Below, piece after piece: positions 8,476 through 18,679 of a stretch of 64,000 nt of DNA. Positions within the stretch are counted from its first letter, which is position 1. Each line of letters starts with the position of its first letter. This stretch comes from Denitrobacterium detoxificans (GTDB lineage: Bacteria; Actinomycetota; Coriobacteriia; Coriobacteriales; Eggerthellaceae), in NCBI RefSeq assembly GCF_001643775.1, contig NZ_CP011402.1:914001-978000 (forward strand), read 5' to 3'. The notes beneath the pieces are model-generated. The model saw nothing but the letters and a program-made list of their open reading frames with translations, was not told the DNA's origin and searched no databases. The translations under genes and the position numbers were made by a program.

Positions 8476-10170
8476 ATGGTCGAACAAATGCAATGGGGCG
8501 TTTATGACGGCGGCGAAGAGCCTATGCCGGCTCGAGGGTGTGTGGTAGGCCCTCATCCCGAACATGTGCTGCTCGAAGGCGTCGTTCCCTTTCCGGCCGA
8601 ATTCGCCGAGCGCTACCGCGAACGGGGCTATTGGAAGGGCGAAACCATTGCCGATATGTTTTTCGGTTCGGTTCGCTCGTTTGCCGATAACGTTGCGGTC
8701 GTCGATGGGGAAGAGGAGATTACCTACGCCAAGCTGGGCGAACGCGTGCTGCGTTTGGCTGGTGGCCTTTCCCGCCTTGGCATTGGCAGGGGCGATCGCG
8801 TAGTCGTTCACCTTCCCAATGTGGCCGTGTATTTCGACGTCGTGTTCGCCCTGTTCGAGCTGGGGGCCATTCCCGTATTCGCCTTGCAGGCGCATCGCCG
8901 TACGGAAATCGAGTACTTCTGCTCGTTCGCGCAGGCGAAGGCCTATATCACCATCGATTCATGCGAGGGGTTCGACCATGCCGCTCTGGCGCGCGAGATT
9001 GCCGCATGCGTGCCAAGCGTCGAGCATGCGCTGGTCGTCGATACGCAAGACGATTGTCGCGAATTCGGCAAGCTGTATGGCGAACCGCTTTCCCATCAGG
9101 AGCGTTGCAATCCTGCTGACGTTGCCTTCCTGCAGCTTTCGGGCGGCACCACGGGCAAGCCCAAGCTCATTCCCCGCACGCATGACGATTACCTGTACAC
9201 CATCCGCGAATCGGCGCGCATTTGCGGGCTTTCTTCCGAAAGCGTGCACCTCATTGCACTTCCCATCGCCCATAACTACACCATGAGCTCCCCGGGCATC
9301 CTGGGCTGCGTGTATGCGGGCGCGAAGATGGTGCTCGCGCCAAGCGGTAGCCCCGATGTGGCGTTTCCGCTCATCTCGAAGCATCATGTTACGAGCTCTT
9401 CGCTCGTTCCGCCGGTGGCCCTGCTGTGGCTCAACTCCTCCGTTCGCGACGAGTGGGACCTTTCTTCGTTGCAGGTGCTTCAGGTGGGCGGCGCGAAGCT
9501 TAGCCAAGAGGCGGCGCGACGCGTAAAACCCGAATTGGGTTGCACGCTTCAGCAGGTTTTCGGCATGGCCGAGGGGCTGGTCAATTACACGCGCCTGAGC
9601 GATTCGGAGTCCCTTGTGGTCTCTTCGCAGGGCTTGCGCATTTCGCCTGACGATGAGGTTCGCGTCGTTGACGACGATGGCGTCGACCTGCCCGCGGGCG
9701 TTCCCGGCAATCTGCTCACGCGCGGGCCGTATACCATTCGCGGCTACTATTGCGCGCCCGAGGTTAACGAGCGCGATTTCACGCTCGACGGGTTCTATTG
9801 CACGGGCGATATCGTCTCGCGTGACGAACGCGGGTACCTTACGGTTACTGGCCGCAAGAAGGACCAGATTAACCGCGGCGGCGAAAAGGTCTCTCCCGAG
9901 GAGATCGAGAATCTGCTGCTTTCCCACGAGGCCATTCACGACGCATCTGTGGTGGGCGTGCGCGACCAGGTGCTGGGCGAGAAGGTGAAGGCGTTCGTGG
10001 TGCTGCGCGAAGACGTGGATCCGGGAAGCGTGAGTCCGTTCAAGCTCAAGAAGTTCCTGCGTCAGAAGGGCATTGCCGGCTTCAAGATTCCCGACGAATT
10101 CGAAATCGTCGATGAGTTCCCCGAGACGTTCGTGGGGAAGACGAGCAAGCGCGCGCAGCGAGAGTCGTAA
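8476..10170 (+). CDS. Aryl-acid adenylating enzyme (salicylate/2,3-dihydroxybenzoate-AMP ligase, EntE/YbtE/DhbE family)
   Basis: Stand-alone adenylation enzyme that activates an aryl acid and loads it on the aryl carrier protein at the start of the minus-strand NRPS. The 564-residue product has the phosphate-binding motif SGGTTGKPK (about residue 222), the family-specific [13 protein letters not shown] loop (about 262-274), [12 protein letters not shown] (about 361), YCTGD and the hinge/C-terminal lobe [18 protein letters not shown]. It ends in GKTSKR, with the catalytic lysine. The His-Asn pair that recognises the aryl acid is intact. As I recall for DhbE, Ser240 and Val337 favour dihydroxybenzoate while Cys/Leu favour salicylate; here the equivalent residues look like Ser and Val, a weak hint toward dihydroxybenzoate. 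The stop overlaps the next start (TAATG). An iron box lies upstream. Confidence 0.9.
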   Translation: MVEQMQWGVYDGGEEPMPARGCVVGPHPEHVLLEGVVPFPAEFAERYRERGYWKGETIADMFFGSVRSFADNVAVVDGEEEITYAKLGERVLRLAGGLSRLGIGRGDRVVVHLPNVAVYFDVVFALFELGAIPVFALQAHRRTEIEYFCSFAQAKAYITIDSCEGFDHAALAREIAACVPSVEHALVVDTQDDCREFGKLYGEPLSHQERCNPADVAFLQLSGGTTGKPKLIPRTHDDYLYTIRESARICGLSSESVHLIALPIAHNYTMSSPGILGCVYAGAKMVLAPSGSPDVAFPLISKHHVTSSSLVPPVALLWLNSSVRDEWDLSSLQVLQVGGAKLSQEAARRVKPELGCTLQQVFGMAEGLVNYTRLSDSESLVVSSQGLRISPDDEVRVVDDDGVDLPAGVPGNLLTRGPYTIRGYYCAPEVNERDFTLDGFYCTGDIVSRDERGYLTVTGRKKDQINRGGEKVSPEEIENLLLSHEAIHDASVVGVRDQVLGEKVKAFVVLREDVDPGSVSPFKLKKFLRQKGIAGFKIPDEFEIVDEFPETFVGKTSKRAQRES

Positions 10171-10853
10171 TGCCCGTATTGCAGAGCCTTGACGGCCCTA
10201 TCGTATGGGTTGTCGATACGCGCAATACCCCGGGGTCCTGCGAAGAATGGGATGCATGGCTTACCGAACGGGAGCGCAACCGCGCTGCGTCGTTCAAGTT
10301 CGAGCGATTGGCGTCGTTCTACCGTGCCGTCCATGCGGGCGTACGCCTGCATGTGGCGGCCCTTGCGGGGGTGCAGCCGAATCAGGTGGCCATCGACCAG
10401 CTGCCATGCCCTCGGTGCGGGTCTGTGCGGCACGGGCCGCCGTCTCTTGTGGTTGAGGGAACGCGCCTGCATTTCTCGCTCTCCAAGGCCCAGCCGTATT
10501 GCGCCTTCGCCATTGCGCCCTTCCCGGTGGGCGTCGACGTTGAGCGAGGCGATGCCTCTTCGATTGCGGGAGAGCTTGCCTCCGATGCCTTCACCGCGCG
10601 CGAGCTGGATGCCATTCGCGCCCATGGGCCGCATGAGGCGCTACGCTTGTGGGTGCGCAAGGAAGCGCTCGTGAAGGCTCGTGGCATTGGCTTTGCGGAT
10701 GCGCCTTCGAAGATTTGCGCGATTGACGACGTGCATGCGTGCGAAGACGGTACGTGGCATGTGCGTGACATAGTGCAGGGGGAAGCCCTTCAGGTGGCGT
10801 TATGCGTGCCCCTCGAGCGGGCGGAAGCCCCCGTGTGCGTGAAAGCCCCGTAG
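10170..10853 (+). CDS. Sfp-type 4'-phosphopantetheinyl transferase
   Basis: Converts apo carrier domains (ArCP, PCP) to the holo form by transferring phosphopantetheine from CoA to the active serine; needed by both NRPSs. The 227-residue product shows the Sfp family motifs: HFSLSKAQPY (101-110), GVDVER (121-126) with the Mg-binding acidic residues, and WVRKEALVKARG (161-172). A CPRCG stretch near residue 80 is typical of the linker in this family. It is joined to the aryl-AMP ligase by a one-base TAATG overlap, so the two form one operon. Its TAG stop lies inside the left arm of the following terminator. Confidence 0.9.
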   Translation: MPVLQSLDGPIVWVVDTRNTPGSCEEWDAWLTERERNRAASFKFERLASFYRAVHAGVRLHVAALAGVQPNQVAIDQLPCPRCGSVRHGPPSLVVEGTRLHFSLSKAQPYCAFAIAPFPVGVDVERGDASSIAGELASDAFTARELDAIRAHGPHEALRLWVRKEALVKARGIGFADAPSKICAIDDVHACEDGTWHVRDIVQGEALQVALCVPLERAEAPVCVKAP

Positions 10854-10881
10854 GCCCTGGGTTTGGGTCCTACGGGGCTTT
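10842..10881. terminator. Bidirectional terminator between PPTase and imide reductase genes
   Basis: Perfect 13-bp arms aaagccccgtagg (10842-10854) and cctacggggcttt (10869-10881) with a 14-base loop. Both strands end the stem in TTT, so it can terminate both converging transcripts (PPTase from the left, reductase from the right). Confidence 0.8.
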
Positions 10882-10883
10882 GC

Positions 10884-11918
10884 CTATTCTGCGGCGGGCG
10901 TAACGAATAGGTTGCGTGGCTCTTCCACGCTTGTGGGATAGCCCGCTGCCTTCGTGAGCGCCGTCCAGTTTCGCGCGTGCTGCATGCACGCGGCAAGGGC
11001 GCGGTTGCCCTCGGGCGCCTCTGCGAGCTCCTTCATGTCGCGTGCGATGGCCTGCGTCCATGTTGTGCGCATCCAATCGCCGAATGACGCTTCCTCGTTG
11101 GCGGCGAACAGCGTTTGCGTGGCGGCATGCGCGTGCGTATGCGGAAGGCCGCTGGCATCGCGTTCGATGATCTCCATGCGTGGGTTCCACAGTACGGGGC
11201 CCGTGACGTCCGAAAGCGCGAGCGTGCCAGCTTGCGTATACGCTTCTACGCGCATGAAGAGATGGGCGTAGGCATCGGGTTTGGTAGCGTCCATCTGATT
11301 CCAGATATCGATGGAGCAGGGGATGCGTCCCAGGGTGCCCACCACGTGCTTGAAGGGCCCTTCTTCTTGAGTGCTGCGTACCTGAATGGCCGCGCCGGGC
11401 ACGACATCGGCAAGCAGACCGCAGAGGTAGTACGTTACATGGGTGGATGCGCTTATGCGCAGATGCGTGATTTCGGCACGCGTTGCAATCGAGCGCGTCG
11501 CACGAGTGAACGCCTGTGCAGCGGGAAGATTGCGATAGAGGTTTCCCACGGCGAGCTTGCGCCCATGCTTCTGCGCACATCGTGCAAGCTCTGCGATGTC
11601 GTTTGCGTGGACGGGAGGCTCTAGCAGAATGTCGTAGCCGCGCTCCATGAGGCTGGTGGCGATTTCGTTTCCTCGACCGCCCAGGATCGATGAACGCAGG
11701 GCGACGCTCGCGATATTCGCGGCGTTTTCGCTTGGTTCGGGAACGGTGCTGGGTGACGTGAAGAGGGTCGTGTCGAACGCCGATGCGATGCCCTTGGAGC
11801 GTTCGCTGCCACCGGCTAGGATGCCCACGAGCTCCAGGCTGGGGTCGTCGTGAACGGCTTTCGCGTGCATTGCGCCAAAGGTCGTTCCGCAGACGATTAC
11901 GTGCGCCGTATCGGTCAT
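10884..11918 (-). CDS. Thiazolinyl imide reductase-like oxidoreductase (Irp3/YbtU/PchG family)
   Basis: NAD(P)H-dependent tailoring reductase expected to act in trans on a carrier-bound thiazoline ring, reducing it to thiazolidine as YbtU and PchG do. The start is ATG 11918 (344 aa), with ggag upstream and a TAATG overlap with the preceding gene; an in-frame start further upstream would overlap that gene. The N-terminal Rossmann motif is VIVCGTTFGAMHAKAV, where the TTFG in place of GxGxxG is characteristic of this family. LLEPPVH, GNLYRNLP and a long C-terminal half containing HVVGTLGR and SFGDWM follow. It is the last gene of the minus-strand NRPS operon. Which of the predicted rings it reduces cannot be told. 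Confidence 0.85.
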   Translation of the reverse strand: MTDTAHVIVCGTTFGAMHAKAVHDDPSLELVGILAGGSERSKGIASAFDTTLFTSPSTVPEPSENAANIASVALRSSILGGRGNEIATSLMERGYDILLEPPVHANDIAELARCAQKHGRKLAVGNLYRNLPAAQAFTRATRSIATRAEITHLRISASTHVTYYLCGLLADVVPGAAIQVRSTQEEGPFKHVVGTLGRIPCSIDIWNQMDATKPDAYAHLFMRVEAYTQAGTLALSDVTGPVLWNPRMEIIERDASGLPHTHAHAATQTLFAANEEASFGDWMRTTWTQAIARDMKELAEAPEGNRALAACMQHARNWTALTKAAGYPTSVEEPRNLFVTPAAE

Positions 11919-12892
11919 TACAGCTCTCCTTCTTCCGCTTCGTCTTCCCCGGAACGGGAAATCCAACCCCCGCTCATTTGAAGCGCCCGCTCGATTATGC
12001 TGGGCAGATTATCCCATGCTACCAGGGCAAACGGCTTTGCTTCATCGGTATTCTGGCAAGGGGATTCCTGCCAGGCGAGCCATGCTCCGGCGGCGCTGAA
12101 CTCGTAGAGCGAGGGGATGTGCAGGGTTATTATATCCTGGTCGTATGTGCCAGGGTTGGTGATGATATGTACGAGCGTATCATGATTGTACCCCAGCGTT
12201 GAAGCAGCGCTCATGGACAAGGCCCTGCGGTCGAGCCCCATGTCTGCAGGAGCATGAAATGCTTCGAGAAGCGCCTGGGGCCATATGCTGAAGGCGTGTA
12301 CTTCTAGGTGATGTTTACATGCGAGTTCCCAGGTCACAGCATCGGAATAGGGTATCGCGACTGTTGCGTCCACGGAAGTGGCGTGCGGCTTCCCATAGGA
12401 TGCATCTAACCCATTGCTATAGTCTGTGGCTAGGATATCGTGCGCTGCTGCGGGAGTGAGCGTACCGTTGAATTCATATATCATTTCAACGTCATTTTTG
12501 GCCGAGGTGCCGGCGAGCAGGAACGCGCCTGCAAGGAACCCGGGTATGGCGCCCGCTTGCAGAATCTGCCCCCGGGCACCTTGTGCGTGTACGTGTCCAA
12601 GCGAGATGAGCGGCGTGCTGCATGCATCGCAGACGCGCGAGACGCGTTCGCCGTAGACGGCCGAAGGCCCTAGGCAGTCGATGACGGTGTCGCTCTGCGT
12701 GCAGAGTGCGGCAAGGGCCTTCTCGTCGTTTGCATCAAGTTGCACGTCTTGCACGCCGTCGATGGCGAGTGGCGCATTACGGTACGTTCCTATGACAGTT
12801 TCCTCTATGTCTGCGTTCGCGAGCTCCCTTGCGAAGAGGTTCGCGACCGCAGATCCCATGCGCCCGCTGGCGCCCAATATCGTGATGGTCAT
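11918..12892 (-). CDS. Saccharopine dehydrogenase-like NAD(P)-dependent reductase
   Basis: A second, structurally different reductase in the same operon. The 324-residue product starts with a classic Rossmann motif TILGASGRMGSAVANLFARE (residues 3-22), then VIDCLGPSAVYGERVSRVCDA, resembling saccharopine/opine dehydrogenase-type proteins. GAIPGFLAGAFLLAG (about 113-127) may line the active site. Because it is coupled by TAATG overlaps to both the NRPS upstream and the imide reductase downstream, it very probably modifies the siderophore or a carrier-bound intermediate, for example by reducing a second thiazoline. That role is inference. Opine-metallophore dehydrogenases are another conceivable relation, but no nicotianamine-like synthase is present. 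Confidence 0.65.
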   Translation of the reverse strand: MTITILGASGRMGSAVANLFARELANADIEETVIGTYRNAPLAIDGVQDVQLDANDEKALAALCTQSDTVIDCLGPSAVYGERVSRVCDACSTPLISLGHVHAQGARGQILQAGAIPGFLAGAFLLAGTSAKNDVEMIYEFNGTLTPAAAHDILATDYSNGLDASYGKPHATSVDATVAIPYSDAVTWELACKHHLEVHAFSIWPQALLEAFHAPADMGLDRRALSMSAASTLGYNHDTLVHIITNPGTYDQDIITLHIPSLYEFSAAGAWLAWQESPCQNTDEAKPFALVAWDNLPSIIERALQMSGGWISRSGEDEAEEGEL

Positions 12893-15800
12893 TACAGCTC
12901 GCCTTCGTCGAAATCGCCCAGCGCCAGACGGTGTTCGTCGACGAGCGCAGCAGCGGCGGCAATAGATGGTGCGTCGAGGAAATCGCGTAGGCTGAATTCG
13001 TCGTCGAGTCGTGTCCTTACGATGCGTGCCACGCGTGCGGCCGTAAGGGAGTCGCCGCCCAGTTCAAAGAAGCTTGCATCGGGGTTGCATGAGTCGATGC
13101 CTAGCGCTTCGCACCAGATGGCCTCAAGACGTCGTTCCGTTTCCGTTTCCTCGCGCGTTTCGCTCGTGGTGCTCATGCGATCGAGGGCCGCCATGGCGCG
13201 CTTGCGGTCGACCTTTCCATTGCGGGAAAGGGGCAGCGTGTCGATGAACGATAGGTGCGCGGGGATGTGGGACGCCGGCACGTGGTCGCGCAGGAATGCG
13301 TGGACGTGCGCAAGGGGCGCGGCATCCATCTTGCGGAAGCAGATGACGTAGGCATCATTCGTGGTGGCACGGTGCAGTGCGGTTGGCACGAGGCCCATGG
13401 CAGCCGCATCGTTCATCCAGGCTTCGGCTGCGCAGATGGTCGAAGCGTCATCGTTCGTGGCGTAGGGGTTGAGCGCGCCACGGGAGAGCGCCACCGCCGA
13501 AATCATGGCAGCGGGCGAGAGCGTCTCGATTTCCGCGACCACGAGCACGCCGTCTTCCCGCAGCGCGCTTGCCGCACGGCCCAGGGCCGCCTGGCGCGTA
13601 TCGAAGCGGTGCATGCTGAATGGGGCGATAAGACAATCCAGTTGCTGGCTTTCGCACACGCAATCGACGTTGGGGCCGGGTATGCCTTGGAAGGGTGTGC
13701 CGTCTGCGATGGCGTGCGCAACGCGGTCCGAGGCGGCGAGCATGCCCACCGCGCCCGTTTTCGGGATGCGCTCGGATGCCAATGCGAGTGCCGCTCGCGA
13801 TGCGGGGTCGGCGAGCATCTGCTCTTCGAAATCTAGGAACGGGTTTCCGGCGAATACGTCGGTTCCCGCTTCTCCCGAAATGAGCTTCAGCAAGTCGTCG
13901 ACGATTGACTGGGGTGCGTCTTCCTGGTTCCGCGCGGCTTCTGCGTGCTCTTCGAGCCATTGCTGCCATACGGCTACCAGTGGACGGTATTCGGGGTTGA
14001 CGTCATGCCTGCGTTCCAGCACCTGGGTGAGGATGGAGGCTATCTGGCGTTCGCTCAAATACGCCTCTCCGGCGTTGGCTGGGTCGAATGAGGCGTGCGG
14101 GGGAAGCGCCGCCTTCGGCGCGTTCCATTCACGTTCGAGAGCCAGGCCAAGCTTGCCATCGGATGTAATGCCAGCTACGGCGCGCCCCACGAAGGGGAGC
14201 GATTCGGCGAACGATTCGAGCTCGCCGAGTTCGATGCGATGTCCGCCAACCTTCACCTGCGAATCCGACCTTCCGCGGATTTCGATGATGCCGTTGGGGC
14301 GAATGCGCCCCATGTCGCCCGTGCGGTACGTGCGCACGCCGTTGCGTTCGAAGAATCCGTCTTCGCCCGTGACGTAGCCAATGCCCACGCCAGCGCCGGT
14401 AATGGCCAGTTCGCCGATGGTCCAGCGCGGACATACCTCGCCCGTCGCGGGGGCGAGCACTTCGTAGCCTTGTCCGGGGAGCGCATGCCCGTACGGCACG
14501 CTTGGGTAGCGAGGGTCGGCCTGCTCCCATGCGGTCTCTTCGAGCGGGGCAAACCAGTTCGACCAGATGGCGGCTTCGGTTGCGCCGCCCATGGCTATGA
14601 AGCGTGCCATGGGGGCCGCCTGTTTTGCCTCCTTGGGCATGTCGAGCGGCACCTTGTCGCCTGATACGCAGGCCATGCGCAGCGATTGCAGCTGGCCCGC
14701 TTCGGCGCTTGCGATGGTCATCTGCAGCAGCTGTGGCACGGAATTCCACAGCGTGACGTGCTCGTCTTGCACGATGCGGGCAAGCGTTTGCGAATCGCGG
14801 TTGTCGGCCCCGTCTAGCGCCACGACGGTGCCGCCTGCGCTGAGCGTTCCGAAGATGTCGAAGATGGACAGGTCGAAATCGGGCGAGGATACCGCGAGCG
14901 TGCGCGGCGCTTCGCTTGTTTGCCAAAGCTCGAGCACGGCTTCGATGGTGGTCATGGCCTGGCTGTGGGAGATGGCAATGCCCTTGGGCGTTCCCGTGGT
15001 TCCCGAGGTGAAGATGATGTACGCCATGGCGTTGGGATCGAATACGGGCGGGGTGGTTTCCGGTTCCTGGCTGTCGTCGATCGTCGTTTCGTCGTCGATG
15101 ACCTGACGTGCGCCGCTCTGCTCGATGACCTGGTGGATCCTATGGCCGTTCTGCGTCGATGAAACGGGCACGTATACGGCTCCTTCGCAGAACAGGGCCA
15201 GGGCGAAGGCAATGCGACGGCGCATGGCAGTGCAGCAAACCACAACGCGGTCGCCTTGCTGCACGTTGCGACTTGCAAGGTACGTGCGCGCGACGCGCAC
15301 GTCGTGGGCCAGCTGGCCGTAGGTCACGCTTTCGTTGGTCTTCGGCATCCTGATGGCGATGGCGTCGGGCATGGCCTGCGCGTGACGCCAGACGAGCTCG
15401 TGCAGGCAATGCGTGCTGTGGGCGCCCGGTGCCTTCACGCGTGCGGGCGTGGGCTCGGGGAATGCGCTGTCCCAGCTTTCCCGTGCGCACCACTCGAGCG
15501 TGCGCCAGAAGTAGTCGAATGCGTCCTCCAGGAATCCTTCGGGGAAGAGGCCTTCCACGTGATCCCAGGTTACGGTGATGCCATCGCCGCCGAAATCGCT
15601 CACTTGGCAGTCGAGCCACGTTTGCGGCGTTTGCGAAAGGCCATGCACGCATGTGGAGAAGAGGCTGGTGTGCTCTTCGTTGCGTTCGAGGCCCAGCGCC
15701 GCAGTGAATACAACGGGGAAGGACTTGCCCTGCTGGAAGAGCTCGCTTCGCACCTGTTGCATGGCGCCTTCGGAGCAGTGGTCCAGGTCGGCAAGAAGAT

Positions 15801-18220
15801 TGCGCGTGGTTGCGCGAAGCGTATTCTCCCAGCTCTCGTTTGCGTTGCGCGTATAGCTGGAAAGGACGAGCTTCGTGAAGTCGCCAATCACCTTATCGAT
15901 GTCGGGATGTACGGGCTCGCGGTCGAACGCGGTAACGGTGATGGTGACGCCTTGCGAGGCCGAATAGCGTCGAAGCGTTTCGCCGTAAAGGGCGAATAGC
16001 AGTGCGGCTACGGTGGATCCATGCGTGCGGCATGCCGCTTCGAGTTGGGCCGATGTGGCTGCATCGAGCGTGCGCGCCATGCGCGAGAAGCGTGGCGCAC
16101 CCATGGTTTCGGGCGAGCGCAGGAGCGGCAGCTCGGGTGCCTTCGGCATGCTGCCCGTGCGTTCGCGCCAGTAGGATAGATCGGCTTCCGCTCGGTCTTC
16201 CAGGAACTTCGTGCGGTTGAGCATGTAATCGCGGAACTCGATGCGGGGTGTTGCCGGCAGCGTTTCGCCATGGTATGCCGCGCTGATTTCGCGCAGCAGC
16301 ATGAGCACGCTTGCCGCGTCGATGGCGATGTTACAGAATGCGATGCCCACGATGGACTCGTCGGCGCTTTCCGCTACGCCCACGGCCATGAGCGGCGCGC
16401 ATGCGAGGTCGAACGTGCGGTGGCCGAGCGTCTCATGCATGTCTGCTGCACTATGGAAGTGCTCGATTTCAATGCCGGTAACGGTTTCGTCGTAGCGCTG
16501 CTGTCCATCCTCGATGCGCATGCGCAGCATGGCATGTCGTTTCACGATGGTGCCAAGTGCTTGCCCAAGACGCGCTTCATCTAGGTTTTCTACGCGATAA
16601 GCCCGGTAGAAGGTGCAGCTGATGCCGCCCAGTTCAACGGTCGGGTCTTGTCCGTAGAGGTATGCCTTCTGCACCTGGGTGAGCTCGAACGGCTCATCGG
16701 GAGTCGTGGCTTTCAGGATGGTTTCCGCTTCTGGGGCCGATGATTCCTCGAGCGTGCGCGCGAATGCCTGCAGCGTGGGGTGCTCGAAGAGATTCACGAG
16801 GGACGATTTCTTTCCCTGTGCACGCAGTGCTGCCAGGACCTTGGTCCCGCTGAGCGAGTCGCCTCCGATGTCGAAGAATGACTCATCGCGTCCGATGGCG
16901 TCGATGTCCAGGACCGATTCCCAGATGGATGCAACCAGCTTCTCTGCCTCGGTTTCGGGCGCTTGCTGCAACGCGCTTGCGTTGGAGCGCGTTTCCTCGA
17001 GCATGGCCTTCAGCTGCTTCATGTCGATCTTCCCGTTGTGCGTGATGGGGAAGGCAGGCAGGAACAGGATGTTGTGGCATACGGCGGCTGCGGGTAGTTG
17101 CGGTTTCTGGTGGGCGACGAGCTCTTCCGCGGAAAGGTCGCCACGGGCGATGACAGCTGCGCCAAGCGAGCGATTCGACTTTTCGCCCAAGATGACCACG
17201 CGCGAGCGTTCCACCTTGGGGTGCGCGTTGATGGTTGCTTCCACTTCCGCCACTTCGATCCTGTTGCCGCGGATCTTCACCTGCGTGTCGCGGCGGCCCA
17301 GGAACTCGATCTCGCCGCAGGGCAGCCAGCGCCCCACGTCGCCCGTGCGGTACCAGCGCGTCCCGCCGGGGCCCTCCACGAAGGCGGCGGCGGTGAGGTC
17401 GTCGCGGCCCAGGTAGCCCTCGGCCAGGCCCGCGCCCGAGATCACGATCTCGCCGGGCACCAGGTCGGGGCGCGCCCGCAGGCCCGGCCCGGCCACCTCC
17501 ATGCGCTGGCCGGTGAGGGCCGCGCCGTAGGGCACCGAGGGCCGCCCGGCGTCGCCGTCGGCCATGACGTGCACGTTGGACCAGATGGCGGCCTCGGTGG
17601 CGCCGCCCAGGGCGGCCACGGTGGCGCCGGGCGCCCAGCGGCGCACGCGCTCGAGCGAGTCGGTGGGCACCCAGTCTCCCGACAGCAGGGCCAGGCGCAG
17701 CGTGCCCGGCAGCCCCGGCTCGCCGGCGTCGAGGGCCATGGTCATCTGCGCGGGGCTGGAGTTCCACACGGTGGCGCCCGCCTCGCGCGCGGCGGCCGTC
17801 CAGCGGGCGGGGTCGGCGATGGGGCCCTGCTCGCAGAACGCCAGCGAGCCGCCGGCGCCAAGCACGCCGAACAGGTCGAACACCGACAGGTCGAAGTCGA
17901 GCCCCGACACGGCCAGGGCCACGTCGGAGGGGCCGATCGAGAAGCGGGCGCAGACGTCGCGCACGGTGTTGAGCGCGGCGGCGTGGCTGACCACGACGCC
18001 CTTGGGCTCGCCGGTGGAGCCCGAGGTGAAGATCACGTAGGCGGGATCGCCGGGTGCGGCCTGCGCGGGCGGCTCCCAGCCGGCGGGCGCGTCGTCGCCC
18101 GGCCGCGGCGCGGCGAGCGCGGCGCCGCCCCACCAGGGGGCGTCCCCGTCGCACAGCAGCGCCGAGAGCCTCGCGCGCTCGGCTATGCGGGCCCTGCGGG
18201 CCTCGGGCACGGTGGGGCTC
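12892..18220 (-). CDS. Siderophore NRPS, C-terminal part: A1(rest)-PCP1-Cy2-A2(insert)-PCP2, downstream of a frameshift
   Basis: Continues the synthetase begun at 20140 after a one-base frame break at about 18221. The frame stays open further upstream to 18531, but that part is not homologous. It carries the rest of A1 (FTSGSTGEPKG, LDFDLSVFDLFG, GGATEAAIWSN, YRTGD, KIRGNRIE), PCP1 (FFDIGGDSLSG, about 16860) and Cy2 (about 15450-16700). A2 (about 14100-15400) shows FTSGTTGTPKG, LDFDLS-like and GGATEAAIWSN motifs. A roughly 250-residue methyltransferase-like insertion lies between A8 and NGKVDRK, and PCP2 (FFELGGDSLTA) ends the protein. The A-domain residues fit cysteine. Cy2 reads NIAID where DxxxxD is expected, so its first aspartate is replaced. 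The insertion lacks a GxGxG SAM-binding motif. There is no thioesterase, so the chain must pass to the plus-strand NRPS. TAATG overlap with the next gene. Confidence 0.85.
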
Positions 18221-18679
18221 GAGGGGCACGTAGGCGCAGCCGGCGAGCAGCGCGCCGTAGGCGCATGCCACCTGGGAGGCGCCGCGCGCGGCGCACACGC
18301 CCACGCGCGAGCCGGGCTCCACGCCGGCCGCGGCGATCGACGCGGCGGCGGCGCGGGCCATGGCGGCCAGCCCGCCACGGGTGGCCGACTCCGCGCCCGG
18401 GCCCGAGACGGCGGGCGCGAGCGGGTCCTCGGCGGCGCGGGCCAGGAAGGCGTCCTGCAGCAGGCCCGGGGCCCAGGAGCGGCCCTCGGCGGCCGCGTCG
18501 AGGGCGGCCTGGTGGGCGGCTCGCGCGGCACCCTGCGCGGCGGGCAGCGCCACGGCCAGGGGCTCGCCGGCCGGGGCGGCGCCCGACGCGGCGTCGGAGA
18601 GCGCGCGGCGGAACGCGTCGAACATGGCCTCGGGCACGCCCGGGGCCAGCACGCCGGCGCGCACGTCCCAGTTCACGTG
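17255..18679 (-). repeat. Inverted A-domain cassette, copy 1 (about 1.42 kb)
   Basis: This 1,425-base segment matches 21642-23065 in reverse complement, with only about 15 substitutions by eye plus one extra base at 18221. It spans the end of Cy1 (HVNWDVR), the linker and A1 up to the A8 motif (KIRGNRIE). Identity stops abruptly at both ends, although the flanking domains are homologous. Composition is far more G+C-rich than the flanks. Confidence 0.92.
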
